Below the pieces are notes generated by a model, which worked only from the letters and a program-made list of their open reading frames with translations, was not told the origin of the DNA and did not search any database. Of a stretch of 64,000 bases of DNA, positions 1 through 8,861 are shown in pieces. Within the stretch, counting starts at the first letter, position 1. The number at the start of each line of letters is the position of its first letter. Origin of the DNA: UBA1219 sp045601425 (lineage in GTDB: Bacteria > Bacteroidota > Bacteroidia > Bacteroidales > P3); contig JAZRZP010000022.1 in assembly GCA_045601425.1 (NCBI GenBank), positions 23,749 through 87,748 on the forward strand, in the 5' to 3' direction. The translations under genes were made by a program, and so were the position numbers.

Positions 1-1
1 T

Positions 2-667
2 AAATTCGTAGAGTTCCCGCCTGCCAGCGAAGCCGATGGTGACGGCTTACTCGCCGTGGGTGGCAGCCTGTCGCCGGATTACCTGATTTCTGCATATTCT
101 CAGGGCGTTTTTCCGTGGTTTTCCGACGACGGGGTTCCGTTCTGGTTTTCACTCGATCCACGCATGGTGCTGAAAATAGAGAACTTCCGTCTTTCCAAAT
201 CACTCGGAAGAGTGGTGAAATCGGGAAGATTCGAGGTCCGTATAGACACATGTTTCAGAGATGTGATGCTGGGCTGTGCTTCTGCCGATGTCCGAGTCTC
301 TGCCGACGGGACATGGATAACCGACGATTTCATTGAAGGATACACCCGCATGCATGAACTGGGACTGGCACATTCGTTCGAAACATTTCAGGACGGTAAG
401 CTCGTGGGAGGCCTTTACGGGCTTTCGTTCGGAGCTATGTTTTCCGGCGAATCCATGTTCCACAGGGTAACCGATGCTTCCAAGGTGGCTTTCGTGGAAT
501 TGGTGGCTTTCTGTCGGCGCAATGGACTACGTTTCATCGATGCACAGCAGCCGACAAAGCACCTCGCGTCGCTCGGTGCGACGCCCGTTCCGAGAACCGA
601 ATTCCTTGAAATGCTCAATGCGGCTGTGAAAGAAAAAACCTTGGCAGGATTATGGACAAACATGTAG
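2..667 (+). CDS. aat: Leucyl/phenylalanyl-tRNA--protein transferase (5' truncated by window edge)
   Basis: Moves Leu or Phe from aminoacyl-tRNA to the N-terminal Lys/Arg of target proteins, the step that creates N-degrons for ClpAP in the cytoplasm. The frame is open from base 2 and already reads FPPASEADGDGLLAVGG, the typical N-terminal region of the family, so the start codon lies left of the window and the GTG at 56 is internal. Family motifs follow in order: GVFPWF, SGESMFHR, then FIDAQQPTKHLASLGA near the C terminus. The C terminus is complete and overlaps the folK start by 16 bases, suggesting coupled translation. Only the first ~20-30 residues should be missing. Confidence 0.95.
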   Translation, partial: KFVEFPPASEADGDGLLAVGGSLSPDYLISAYSQGVFPWFSDDGVPFWFSLDPRMVLKIENFRLSKSLGRVVKSGRFEVRIDTCFRDVMLGCASADVRVSADGTWITDDFIEGYTRMHELGLAHSFETFQDGKLVGGLYGLSFGAMFSGESMFHRVTDASKVAFVELVAFCRRNGLRFIDAQQPTKHLASLGATPVPRTEFLEMLNAAVKEKTLAGLWTNM

Positions 668-1149
668 ATGCAGTGCTTCTGCTCGGCGGCAATCAGGGCG
701 ACAGAAAGAAACTCCTTGAGGAAGCTGTCAGACTCATAGGTGAGAGGGTAGGAGAGGTGAAGCTCAAATCCTCGCTCTACGAAACTGAACCGTGGGGTTT
801 CGAGACAGAACAGAAATTCCTCAATCAGGCAGTGGTGGCATCAACGAAACTGTCTGCACAGGCGGTCCTGCACGAAGTTCTGAATATCGAGCGTGAACTC
901 GGCCGGGTGCGTACGGGCAAGGGATACAGTTCCCGTACCATGGATATCGATGTAATGTTTTATGGTACAGAATCTTATGAAACGGCAGAACTTGCGGTTC
1001 CGCACCCTCGCCTGCATTTGCGCAGGTTCGTGCTCGTGCCGTTGACGGAAATCATTCCCGGGTTCATTCATCCGAAATTTGGAAAAAACATAACCGCTTT
1101 GCTCGACTGTTGCCCCGACAAAGGAATGGTATCAAGGTCCAATTTCTGA
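652..1149 (+). CDS. folK: 2-amino-4-hydroxy-6-hydroxymethyldihydropteridine pyrophosphokinase
   Basis: Transfers pyrophosphate from ATP to 6-hydroxymethyl-dihydropterin in folate synthesis (cytoplasm). The 165 residues match the usual HPPK length. Visible signatures are LLLGGNQGDR at the N terminus, the substrate loop YETEPWGFETEQKFLNQAV and the family pattern RTMDIDVMFYG, whose two aspartates bind Mg-ATP. The C-terminal part HPRLHLRRFVLVPLTEI is also typical. The ATG at 652 lies inside the end of aat, so the two are probably co-transcribed. No terminator is obvious in the 267 bases that follow. Confidence 0.95.
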   Translation: MDKHVDAVLLLGGNQGDRKKLLEEAVRLIGERVGEVKLKSSLYETEPWGFETEQKFLNQAVVASTKLSAQAVLHEVLNIERELGRVRTGKGYSSRTMDIDVMFYGTESYETAELAVPHPRLHLRRFVLVPLTEIIPGFIHPKFGKNITALLDCCPDKGMVSRSNF

Positions 1150-1320
1150 AAAAAACGCGAAATTACCAGACATTCAGTCTTCGTGAAAGAGAAAAGTGTT
1201 CTTCCGGTAATATTCTTCTTGCAATATGGTCGGTATGAGAGTTTTGGTTGGGTAATGTGCTGATTGTCAGTATTTACTGTGTGCTGAAAAATCTTAGACT
1301 GAAATAAAAATCGATATGAG

Positions 1321-1351
1321 TTGCACATAAGATTTTTTTTTTGTAATTTTG
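1321..1351 (+). promoter_or_regulatory. Bacteroidota-type promoter upstream of the GroES-like gene
   Basis: TTG at 1321-1323 and TAATTTTG at 1344-1351, separated by 20 bases, fit the -33 TTG / -7 TAnnTTTG consensus. The ATG at 1417 lies about 65 bases downstream. Confidence 0.6.
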
Positions 1352-1416
1352 CCGTTCGAAAAGCAGTGGCTTTTGTCCGTAAAACGGCAACTGCAAGAAT
1401 ATCAACAAAGACAGAA

Positions 1417-1779
1417 ATGAACACGGATATAGATAAACTCATTGTAGTCGGAGACAGGGTTTTGGTGAAACCGACAAATGTTGCCGACAAGACCAAGAGC
1501 GGGCTCTATCTGCCTGCAGGCTATCAGGAAAAGGAAACCGTCCAGACCGGTTACATTCTGAAATGCGGTCCCGGGTACCCGTTGCCTCCAATGGATGCCG
1601 ACGTTTCGGAACCGTGGAACCCGCAAAAATCAGCCCAAAATTACATCCCGTTGCAGGTGAAGCCCGGAGACCTTGCCATTTTTCTGCAAAAAGCTGCCAC
1701 GGAGATAAAATACAACGGCGAAAAGTTTTTCATACTCCCGCAAAATGCCATACTCCTCGTGGAACGTGACGAATTCTAA
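1417..1779 (+). CDS. GroES-family (Cpn10-like) protein
   Basis: A 120-residue protein with the GroES beta-barrel pattern: VVGDRVLVKPTNVADKTKSG at the N terminus, LQVKPGDLAIF and EIKYNGEKFFILPQNAILL at the C-terminal side. It is longer than the usual ~90-residue GroES because of an insertion around residues 45-75 (GPGYPLPPMDADVSEPWNPQ). It is probably a divergent co-chaperonin paralogue rather than the main groES, since no groEL follows. The frame extends upstream to 1321, but that part overlaps the promoter, so the ATG at 1417 is preferred. It precedes the 7TM-HD gene by 11 bases, suggesting one operon. The function of this paralogue is not known to me. Confidence 0.8.
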   Translation: MNTDIDKLIVVGDRVLVKPTNVADKTKSGLYLPAGYQEKETVQTGYILKCGPGYPLPPMDADVSEPWNPQKSAQNYIPLQVKPGDLAIFLQKAATEIKYNGEKFFILPQNAILLVERDEF

Positions 1780-1790
1780 ATGTCTGAACA

Positions 1791-3812
1791 ATGAACAAAC
1801 TCACTGGAAAAATTTTCAATAACCTCTCGCTGATTTACAAGATTTCCGCAATCATTGTCACGGCTTTGCTTATACTGCTCCTTTTTCCGGAAAACCAGAG
1901 CGAAACTTACGACTTTTCGGAAAACGGTTTTTGGCAAAATGACGACTTGTACGCTCCTTTCGATTTCCCCATCATGAAAACCGACGAGGAACTTGTGCGT
2001 GAAAAAAAGACGCTCCAGAATTCTATGATGCTGTTCTTCAGCGTCGATCCGATGGCGGAGCACAACACGATGCACAGAATACGCACCCTTGACATTGATG
2101 AAAAGGATAAAAAGAATGTCGTCTCGTTGCTGTCGGAATTTTACAGGAAAGGTATTTTCGAAACTCCAGCCGACTATCCTGCCGGCGAGTCGGGAACATT
2201 CATCCTCATAGACGGCAACGTTGGAGAAGAACATGCCTTTGCAGAGTACTTCAGTTTGGACGACTGCGATTCGGCTTTGTCTGAAATTATTCGCGATACT
2301 TCGACAGAATCGCTGATAATCAGCGAGATAATTCCAAATATCGATTTCGATGAAACACGCACCGGAATAGAATACGAATCGCAGATTTCGCAGATTTCCT
2401 CTACCATGGACATCGTAAGCAAGGACGAACTCATCGTTACCAAAGGCGAACACATAAGTGCAGAAAAAGCCCGAATCCTCCGCTCTCTCGCACAGGAAGA
2501 ACAGCGGAAGCATGAGGCACACTTCTCAAAATTCAACTACAACCTCGGAAAATTTCTCCTCAACATCATTGCCTTGGCCGTGCTGTTTTTCTTTCTCAAA
2601 CTGATAAAGCACCCACTCCTTGATGATAACAAAAAAGTTACTTTCGTGCTTTTCATCATACTTCTCATGGCAGCCATGATGGAAGCTACGGTGCGCATCG
2701 ATTCTCACTACACCTTGCTTGTGCCGATATGTTTGGCTCCAATCCTCATGCGAGTATTCTTCGACATACGTGTGGCACTCTACATACACCTTGTGAATAC
2801 TATAATATTGGCCTCATGGGTGCCAAACAGTTTTGAATTTATTTATTATCAGATAGTTACAGGAATGCTTTCCATTATTTGCGTGAAAGATGTGGAACGC
2901 AGGTCGAACTTCTTTATAGTAAGTCTGATGATATTTTTCTCATATTCGGTGATTTATGTGGCCGGTATACTCAGTCAGGACACGAATCTCGGAGGCATAG
3001 AACCTCAGAAATTTCTGATATTCTTCTTCAATGCTCTGCTTACCCTTCTCGCATACCCGCTCATATATCTGTTTGAGAGAATGTTCGGCCTTGTGACCAG
3101 GCTTACCCTCTTGGAAATATCCAATACCAACAACAAGCTGCTGAGAGCTTTGAGCGACAATGCCCCGGGAACATTTCAGCATTCCATTCAGGTGGCTAAC
3201 CTTTCCGAAAATATCATACACGAAATCGGTGGAAATGCACTTCTTGCCAAAGCCGGTGCCCTGTATCATGACATAGGCAAAATCGAAAACCCTTTGTATT
3301 TTACTGAAAATCAGGTGGGCAGTTTCAATCCACACGAGAATCTTTCAAATTCCGAAAGTGCCAAAATAATCATTGACCATGTGGGGCAGGGAATATCTCT
3401 AGCAAAGAAATACAAGCTTCCCGAAGAAATTGCCGACTTCATCAGGACTCACCACGGAACCACAAAAACAGCATATTTTTACAACAAGCAGTTGCGGGAT
3501 TTCCCCGATGAACCTGTGGACGAATATGACTACCGTTATTTCGGACCGCGGCCATATTCGCGAGAGACTGCCGTCGTCATGCTTGTCGATTCGGTGGAAG
3601 CGGCCGTCAAAAGTCTGAAAAATCCGCGCGTCGAAGACATCGAAGCACTCGTCAACAACGTGGTGGATTCAAAAATTGCCGACGATCAGCTCAGCAACTG
3701 CAACATTACTTTCCGCGACATTGACAAAATAAAGATAATACTGAAAAAAAGAATGATAAGTATCTGTCATCCGAGAACCGAGTATCCCGTGGCAGAAACC
3801 GGAAAATCCTAA
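1791..3812 (+). CDS. 7TM-HD family membrane phosphohydrolase (PgpH/YqfF-like)
   Basis: A 673-residue integral membrane protein. An N-terminal membrane segment (about residues 12-30) precedes an extracytoplasmic region of ~230 residues. A block of about seven membrane segments spans residues ~255-425, and a cytoplasmic HD domain follows (~450-640). The HD metal ligands are visible: His in FQHSIQVANL (~463), the HD pair in YHDIGK (~493) and RTHHG (~552). Characterised PgpH proteins of this architecture hydrolyse the second messenger c-di-AMP to pApA. Assigning that substrate here is inference from architecture. It lies between the GroES-like gene and the Nfn-like gene with very short gaps (11 and 6 bases). 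Confidence 0.85.
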   Translation: MNKLTGKIFNNLSLIYKISAIIVTALLILLLFPENQSETYDFSENGFWQNDDLYAPFDFPIMKTDEELVREKKTLQNSMMLFFSVDPMAEHNTMHRIRTLDIDEKDKKNVVSLLSEFYRKGIFETPADYPAGESGTFILIDGNVGEEHAFAEYFSLDDCDSALSEIIRDTSTESLIISEIIPNIDFDETRTGIEYESQISQISSTMDIVSKDELIVTKGEHISAEKARILRSLAQEEQRKHEAHFSKFNYNLGKFLLNIIALAVLFFFLKLIKHPLLDDNKKVTFVLFIILLMAAMMEATVRIDSHYTLLVPICLAPILMRVFFDIRVALYIHLVNTIILASWVPNSFEFIYYQIVTGMLSIICVKDVERRSNFFIVSLMIFFSYSVIYVAGILSQDTNLGGIEPQKFLIFFFNALLTLLAYPLIYLFERMFGLVTRLTLLEISNTNNKLLRALSDNAPGTFQHSIQVANLSENIIHEIGGNALLAKAGALYHDIGKIENPLYFTENQVGSFNPHENLSNSESAKIIIDHVGQGISLAKKYKLPEEIADFIRTHHGTTKTAYFYNKQLRDFPDEPVDEYDYRYFGPRPYSRETAVVMLVDSVEAAVKSLKNPRVEDIEALVNNVVDSKIADDQLSNCNITFRDIDKIKIILKKRMISICHPRTEYPVAETGKS

Positions 3813-3818
3813 ATTATT

Positions 3819-6083
3819 ATGTATAAAATACTGAATAAGAAAGAATTGGCTGTCGATACCATACTTCTCGAAGTTTCGGCACCGCGTATTGCAGAATCGG
3901 CTTTGCCTGGCCAGTTCCTCATCGTGAAGATGAAAGAACATTCCGAACGTATTCCATTGACAATAAGCGATTATGACATAGAAAAAGGCAGCGTTACAAT
4001 AGTGTTCAAAGTTATCGGCAAATCAACGCGAGATATGTCCCAGCTTCAGGTTGGCGATAGCTTCTGCGACATCGTCGGACCGCTCGGACGCTGCTCCGAA
4101 TTTGTACATCTCGGTCCCGAAGAACTCAAAGACAGAAAGTTCGTCTTTGTCGGCGGAGGCGTTGGAATAGCTCCAATATATCCGCAAGTAAAATGGCTTC
4201 ATAACCATGGAGTTACATGCGACTGCATAATAGGTGCAAAAACTCATTCACTTCTGGTTTACGAAGAAGAACTCCGTCCGATGTGTAATCTCTACGTGAC
4301 TACCGATGACGGTACTTCAGAATATAAAGGTCTGGTAACCACTGTTTTGGAAACTCTTGTGAATCAAGGAAAGAAGTACGATGAAGTGGTGGCTATAGGT
4401 CCTCTGGTGATGATGAAATTCGTTACCATGACGGCACGGAAATACGGTCTGAAAACTACCGTGAGCCTGAATGCCCTCATGGTTGACGGAACAGGCATGT
4501 GCGGAGCTTGCCGCGTTTCTGTGGGAGGAAAGACAAAATTCACCTGCGTCGATGGTCCAGAATTCGACGGTGCTTCTGTCGATTTCGATGCTGCCATGAA
4601 ACGTCAGGCCATGTACAACAACGTCGAAACCCGCAAACAGCTTGAAAATCAGGAAAAGGCCGAAGGTCACGTGTGTCATGTCGGAGGCGTTACCGGCGAA
4701 ACTCCCGACAAGAAGAAACGTGTTCCCGTTCCCGAACAGAAACCCGAAGTCCGTGCAAGGAACTTTGCAGAAGTGTGTCTCGGATACAATGCCGAGGATG
4801 CCGTCCTTGAGGCACAACGGTGCCTGCAGTGCAAAGATCCTCAGTGTGTCAAGGGCTGTCCGGTAGGCATACATATACCCGATTTCATACATCAGGTTGC
4901 AGAAGGCCGTTTTGCCGAAGCTGCAAAAATAATCAGAATGGATTCGGCCTTGCCTTCAGTATGCGGACGAGTATGTCCGCAGGAGACACAGTGCGAGGGA
5001 CGCTGCGTTATGGGAAAGCGCTTTGAACCTGTCGCCATCGGCAAGCTTGAACGCTTCGTGGGTGACTATGCCCGCGAAAATAACGTGGAAGCCGATGTGC
5101 CGGCTGCCAAAAACGGGAAGAAAGTTGCCGTGGTCGGCAGCGGTCCTTCGGGAATGACCTGCGCAAAGGACTTGTTGTCAATGGGTTATGACGTTACTGT
5201 GTTTGAGGCTCTCCACGAATTCGGCGGGGTGCTGGTATATGGCATACCGGAATTCCGTCTACCAAAGAAACTCGTCGTGAAACCAGAAATCGAGAGTATA
5301 GAAAAACTCGGTGCGAAGTTCGAACGCAACGTGGTTGTAGGACGGACGGTCTCCATTGATGACCTTTTGGAAAAAGAAGGATTCGACGCCGTTTTCGTAG
5401 GAACGGGTGCCGGACTCCCGAAATTCATGAACATAGAGGGGGAAAACCTTTGCGGTGTGGTTTCTGCCAATGAATTCCTTACACGGAACAACCTGCTGTT
5501 CGCCTATCGCGAAGGCTACGACACGCCCAACTTCGTCGGCAAGAAAGTCGTTGTGGTTGGAGGTGGCAACGTGGCCATGGATGCCGCCCGTACGGCCTTG
5601 CGTCTTGGTGCCGATGTCACCGTAGTGTACCGCCGTTCCATGGAAGAACTTCCGGCCCGAGCCGAAGAAGTTCACCACGCACAGGAAGAGGGTATAAGAT
5701 TCTCCCTGCTCTGCAATCCTACCGAAATACTCGGCGATGAAAACGGCTGGGTGAAGGCCGTAAAGTGCGTACGCATGGAATTGGGCGACCCCGACGCATC
5801 AGGACGCCGTTCCCCAGTGGAAATACATGGTTCCGAATTCGTCATTGATACCGACATGGTGATAATGTCGTTGGGAACATCTTCCAATCCGCTGATAGGA
5901 AACACGACTCCGAATCTGAACATGGACCGCAGGAGCTGTATAGTGGCCGATGAAAACGGCCGCACTTCCAGACCGCACATATATGCCGGAGGTGATGCGG
6001 TGAGCGGTGCCGCCACCGTAATCCTCGCCATGGGTGCGGGAAAACGTGCGGCCAAGGCCATAGATGAGGATCTGAGAAAATAA
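3819..6083 (+). CDS. Fused NfnAB-type flavoprotein (ferredoxin-NADP reductase-like + GltD-like)
   Basis: A 754-residue two-part oxidoreductase. Residues 1-~280 form a ferredoxin-NADP reductase-like unit (PyrK/NfnA type) ending in the 2Fe-2S motif DGTGMCGACRV plus a later Cys. Residues ~320-754 are GltD/NfnB-like: cysteine-rich 4Fe-4S motifs RCLQCKDPQCVKGCP and CGRVCPQETQCEGRC, an FAD-binding GSGPSGM and an NADPH-binding VVGGGNVAMDAARTALRLG. Databases often call this fusion 'DHOD B NAD-binding subunit / NADPH-dependent glutamate synthase'. The composition equals NfnA plus NfnB, the electron-bifurcating NADH-dependent ferredoxin:NADP oxidoreductase, with the Asp in DGTGMC fitting its unusual cluster ligand. 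No glutamate synthase large subunit is nearby, which favours Nfn activity. Cytoplasmic; a strong terminator follows. Confidence 0.85.
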   Translation: MYKILNKKELAVDTILLEVSAPRIAESALPGQFLIVKMKEHSERIPLTISDYDIEKGSVTIVFKVIGKSTRDMSQLQVGDSFCDIVGPLGRCSEFVHLGPEELKDRKFVFVGGGVGIAPIYPQVKWLHNHGVTCDCIIGAKTHSLLVYEEELRPMCNLYVTTDDGTSEYKGLVTTVLETLVNQGKKYDEVVAIGPLVMMKFVTMTARKYGLKTTVSLNALMVDGTGMCGACRVSVGGKTKFTCVDGPEFDGASVDFDAAMKRQAMYNNVETRKQLENQEKAEGHVCHVGGVTGETPDKKKRVPVPEQKPEVRARNFAEVCLGYNAEDAVLEAQRCLQCKDPQCVKGCPVGIHIPDFIHQVAEGRFAEAAKIIRMDSALPSVCGRVCPQETQCEGRCVMGKRFEPVAIGKLERFVGDYARENNVEADVPAAKNGKKVAVVGSGPSGMTCAKDLLSMGYDVTVFEALHEFGGVLVYGIPEFRLPKKLVVKPEIESIEKLGAKFERNVVVGRTVSIDDLLEKEGFDAVFVGTGAGLPKFMNIEGENLCGVVSANEFLTRNNLLFAYREGYDTPNFVGKKVVVVGGGNVAMDAARTALRLGADVTVVYRRSMEELPARAEEVHHAQEEGIRFSLLCNPTEILGDENGWVKAVKCVRMELGDPDASGRRSPVEIHGSEFVIDTDMVIMSLGTSSNPLIGNTTPNLNMDRRSCIVADENGRTSRPHIYAGGDAVSGAATVILAMGAGKRAAKAIDEDLRK

Positions 6084-6102
6084 AATATCCGGAAAAAATC
6101 TT

Positions 6103-6138
6103 CCGCCGTTGTGACCTGTTCGCAACGGCGGATTTTTC
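6103..6138 (+). terminator. Rho-independent terminator after the Nfn-like gene
   Basis: CCGCCGTTG (6103-6111) pairs perfectly with CAACGGCGG (6123-6131) and is followed by a short T-rich run (ATTTTTCTTT). It closes the run that began upstream of 1417. Confidence 0.8.
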
Positions 6139-6278
6139 TTTCAGCGGAACAAGACTGTTCCAAATTTACTTTCTGTTCTGTGTCAATGGGTTGCGGTGAT
6201 GAACTGTGATTTTGTGAGAAAAAATCAAATTTATTTTTCCTGAATTCCAATAAAAAATGCAGTTTTTAAAAAAAAAAG

Positions 6279-6286
6279 TATATTTG
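6279..6286 (+). promoter_or_regulatory. -7 promoter element for the lipoprotein gene at 6396
   Basis: TATATTTG (6279-6286) follows an A-rich stretch and matches TAnnTTTG. No clear TTG lies 20 bases upstream. The resulting 5' leader would be about 100 bases. The rest of the 6084-6395 gap holds only the terminator and AT-rich sequence. Confidence 0.45.
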
Positions 6287-6395
6287 TATCGGAACCGGAT
6301 TTTGTCTCGATTGTGTATTGTGTTGATTTTCAATAAAATATGCTTTAGAAACAAAATTTGAAAAAGTTGAAAAAAATTACTGATAAAAAAACACG

Positions 6396-7355
6396 ATGAA
6401 AATGGTATCTTTGAAAAAATGTTTTAAGTTAAAGTCGGCAATTCTTTGCGCGATTGTTTTCACGGCAATGTCGGGCATGTTTTTTTCCTGTACGGAGGAC
6501 GACCCCGAAAAAACTGACGAAAACACCCCTCCAAGCACGGTTGATGCAGTGTTCAGTGTAAGTGCCAAAGGAAAAGTCCGTTTCTCTCCAGGAAACTTGC
6601 AGTATCAAGCCAGCACAAATACATGGCGTTTTGCCGAACACCAATACGATTTTGTGGGCGATTCAGCCAATGGCACAGTATACGAAAACGGTGTGAAGTG
6701 CGACAATGCGCTTGTCGATTCTGGCTACACAGGCTGGATAGACCTTTTCTGCTGGGGTACCAGCGGGTACAACGGCAAGCATCCTTACTTGGCATCCCCT
6801 GTATATGACTATACATGTGAGCGCAAAGATATAACTGGAACCAACTACGACTGGGGAGTGTACAATAATATCTACAATCCAAAAACGAATGCTACCGACT
6901 CTGCCGGTACATGGCGCACCTTGACGCAAGATGAATGGGTTTACCTGTTAACGCGCCGAGGTGCTGTCTTTCACCCGGATTGGTGGTTATATAGCGTGGT
7001 GACAATAAAACGTATTGATGGTACTAACGATGTAAGTGGATTGATTATCTATCCCAACGGTATTTCTGCCAAACCGGCTGGGGTGAACGCAGCTTTGACA
7101 CAAAACAACAAAACGTCCGTTGATATCACCAAGGGCGACTATGAAAAACTGGAAGCTGCAGGTTGTGTCTTTTTGCCGGCTGCCAGCCGCCGCCATGGAA
7201 CTGCTGTCACCAATGAGTGGAACAGTGGCTACTATTGGAATTCAATGTACTGGTCGCTCTATTGGGCATGTAATCTGTTATTCAAAAGCGGCAAGGTGGA
7301 TCCGAAAGGTAGTGAGGATGTCGGTACCGGTCTATCAGTCCGTCTTGTGCGCTGA
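6396..7355 (+). CDS. Putative surface lipoprotein, Bacteroidales FISUMP-like repeat family
   Basis: A 319-residue protein with a lipoprotein signal: a Lys-rich start, hydrophobic residues ~14-29 and lipobox MFFSC, so it is probably anchored in the outer membrane. The mature part is rich in Trp, Tyr, Gly and Asn, with blocks KVRFSPGNLQYQAST, WRFAEHQYDFVGD, GWIDLFCWGTSGYN, WRTLTQDEWVYLLTRR and a C-terminal SVRLVR. These blocks resemble the 'major paralogous domain' lipoproteins common in gut Bacteroidales and Fibrobacter. Their function is unknown to me. It is monocistronic, between a terminator and the arginine deiminase promoter. Confidence 0.7.
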   Translation: MKMVSLKKCFKLKSAILCAIVFTAMSGMFFSCTEDDPEKTDENTPPSTVDAVFSVSAKGKVRFSPGNLQYQASTNTWRFAEHQYDFVGDSANGTVYENGVKCDNALVDSGYTGWIDLFCWGTSGYNGKHPYLASPVYDYTCERKDITGTNYDWGVYNNIYNPKTNATDSAGTWRTLTQDEWVYLLTRRGAVFHPDWWLYSVVTIKRIDGTNDVSGLIIYPNGISAKPAGVNAALTQNNKTSVDITKGDYEKLEAAGCVFLPAASRRHGTAVTNEWNSGYYWNSMYWSLYWACNLLFKSGKVDPKGSEDVGTGLSVRLVR

Positions 7356-7418
7356 AAGTTTTCATTTGTCTTTGCGTTTGTGTTCGGCGTCCGCCGTTTT
7401 GTAGCGAAAAAAATCTTT

Positions 7419-7449
7419 TTGTAAGAACGGATTTTTTTTCGTATCTTTG
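7419..7449 (+). promoter_or_regulatory. Promoter of the arginine deiminase gene
   Basis: TTG at 7419-7421 and TATCTTTG at 7442-7449 with a 20-base spacer fit the Bacteroidota consensus closely. The predicted transcript would start around 7456, at the base of a hairpin. Confidence 0.7.
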
Positions 7450-7454
7450 CAGTT

Positions 7455-7481
7455 CCCGTCAGGATTGCTTTTTTTGACGGG
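7455..7481 (+). other. Hairpin at the 5' end of the arginine deiminase transcript
   Basis: CCCGTCA (7455-7461) pairs with TGACGGG (7475-7481) around a U-rich loop, directly after the promoter. It could protect the 5' end of the mRNA or act as a regulatory leader. No long T run follows, so it is probably not a terminator. Confidence 0.5.
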
Positions 7482-7534
7482 TTTTCGGATGTTCTTTTTG
7501 CCAGAAATGTTTGGAATCAGACAGATACGGTGAA

Positions 7535-8809
7535 ATGAGACGTCCTATGTTGAATCAAAAAAGACACAAATTGGATACAAAAGTTCATGTAAATTCCGAA
7601 ATCGGCAAGCTGAATGCTGTGATACTGCACCGGCCGGGAGCCGAAATAGAACGTATGACTCCCGAAAACATCAAGTATGCACTGTACAGCGACATACTCA
7701 ACAGACGTCTCGTGGACAAGGAATACGCTAATTTCTGCGGAGTGTTCGAAAAGGTCACCAAGGTTTTCTATGTCGAGGATCTGCTGGCGCAACTGCTTGA
7801 GAACGACAAGAATAAGGAAGAAATCGTGCTTCAGTCGTGCATTTTCGACGGCTGTGAATTTCTTATCGACGAACTGCTTTCGCACTCGTCTGAAGTACTT
7901 GCAAATGAGCTGATTACCGGTTTCGCCTACCGCAAGGGCATCGACCCTGACCGCTATGAAAGAGACCGTTATATCCTGAAACCACTCTACAACCTCTTTT
8001 TTACCCGCGACGCATCATCCTCGGTTTACGATCAGGTGCTGATACATCCGATGACCTATCAGGTACGCAAACGCGAATCGCTGATTTTTGAATCGGTATT
8101 CAAAAAACTTTTCGGCTGCGAAACCATTCACCCTCAGGATTTCAAATCCACTTCCACCACCGAAGGCGGCGACACGCTCATAGCCCGCGAAGACACCCTG
8201 TGTATAGGCAACGGCTCGCGCACCAACAAGGACGGCATCGAATTCTGGGTGAACAAATTCAAGAACGAGAGGAAACACTTCAATATCCTTGTGCAGGAAC
8301 TGCCACAATCTCCCGAATCCTTCATACATCTCGACATGGTGTTCACGTTCTTGGATACACATTACTGCATGATGTACGAACCCATAATTACAGGGAAGGT
8401 GCCGGGCCTGCACACCACACACATCGAAATCGACAACGGAAAAGTGACTTATCACGACAAACCGGATTTTCTGCAAGGACTCAAGGACCTGAATTTCGAC
8501 CTGCAGCCCGTAAAATGCGGAGGCGACGACAACTGGACACAGCAGCGAGAGCAGTGGCACAGCGGTGCAAATTTCTTCGCGATGGGAGAAGGAAAAATCA
8601 TAGGCTACCAGAGAAATTGGAATACCATCGAGGCACTGTCGCAAAACGGTTTCGCCGTACTCCCGGCTCAGGATGTCGTTTCGGGAAAGGTACAGGTTTC
8701 CGACTATCAGCGTTATGTCGTTACCCTTGAGGCTTCGGAACTGCCGCGAGGCTGTGGCGGAGCACGTTGCATGACTATGCCAGTCAACCGCGACGAAGTG
8801 GCATGGTGA
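7535..8809 (+). CDS. arcA: Arginine deiminase
   Basis: Hydrolyses arginine to citrulline and ammonia in the cytoplasm, the first step of the arginine dihydrolase pathway. The protein (424 residues from this start) has the amidinotransferase fold: INSEIGKLNAVILHRPG-like opening (here VHVNSEIGKLNAVILHRPG), LYNLFFTRDASS, EGGDTLI, a His in LDMVFTFLDTHY, and the nucleophile Cys (~412) in RGCGGARCMTMP. The ATG codons at 7535 and 7547 are both possible starts; the open frame reaches a TTG at 7511. No arcB or arcC lies beside it, so either the pathway is scattered or citrulline is used otherwise. Transcribed alone from the promoter at 7419-7449. Confidence 0.9.
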   Translation: MRRPMLNQKRHKLDTKVHVNSEIGKLNAVILHRPGAEIERMTPENIKYALYSDILNRRLVDKEYANFCGVFEKVTKVFYVEDLLAQLLENDKNKEEIVLQSCIFDGCEFLIDELLSHSSEVLANELITGFAYRKGIDPDRYERDRYILKPLYNLFFTRDASSSVYDQVLIHPMTYQVRKRESLIFESVFKKLFGCETIHPQDFKSTSTTEGGDTLIAREDTLCIGNGSRTNKDGIEFWVNKFKNERKHFNILVQELPQSPESFIHLDMVFTFLDTHYCMMYEPIITGKVPGLHTTHIEIDNGKVTYHDKPDFLQGLKDLNFDLQPVKCGGDDNWTQQREQWHSGANFFAMGEGKIIGYQRNWNTIEALSQNGFAVLPAQDVVSGKVQVSDYQRYVVTLEASELPRGCGGARCMTMPVNRDEVAW

Positions 8810-8861
8810 CAGAATCCCCTTCATTGAAAAAAATTTTTTAGTAATATAAAAACTAAACTAA

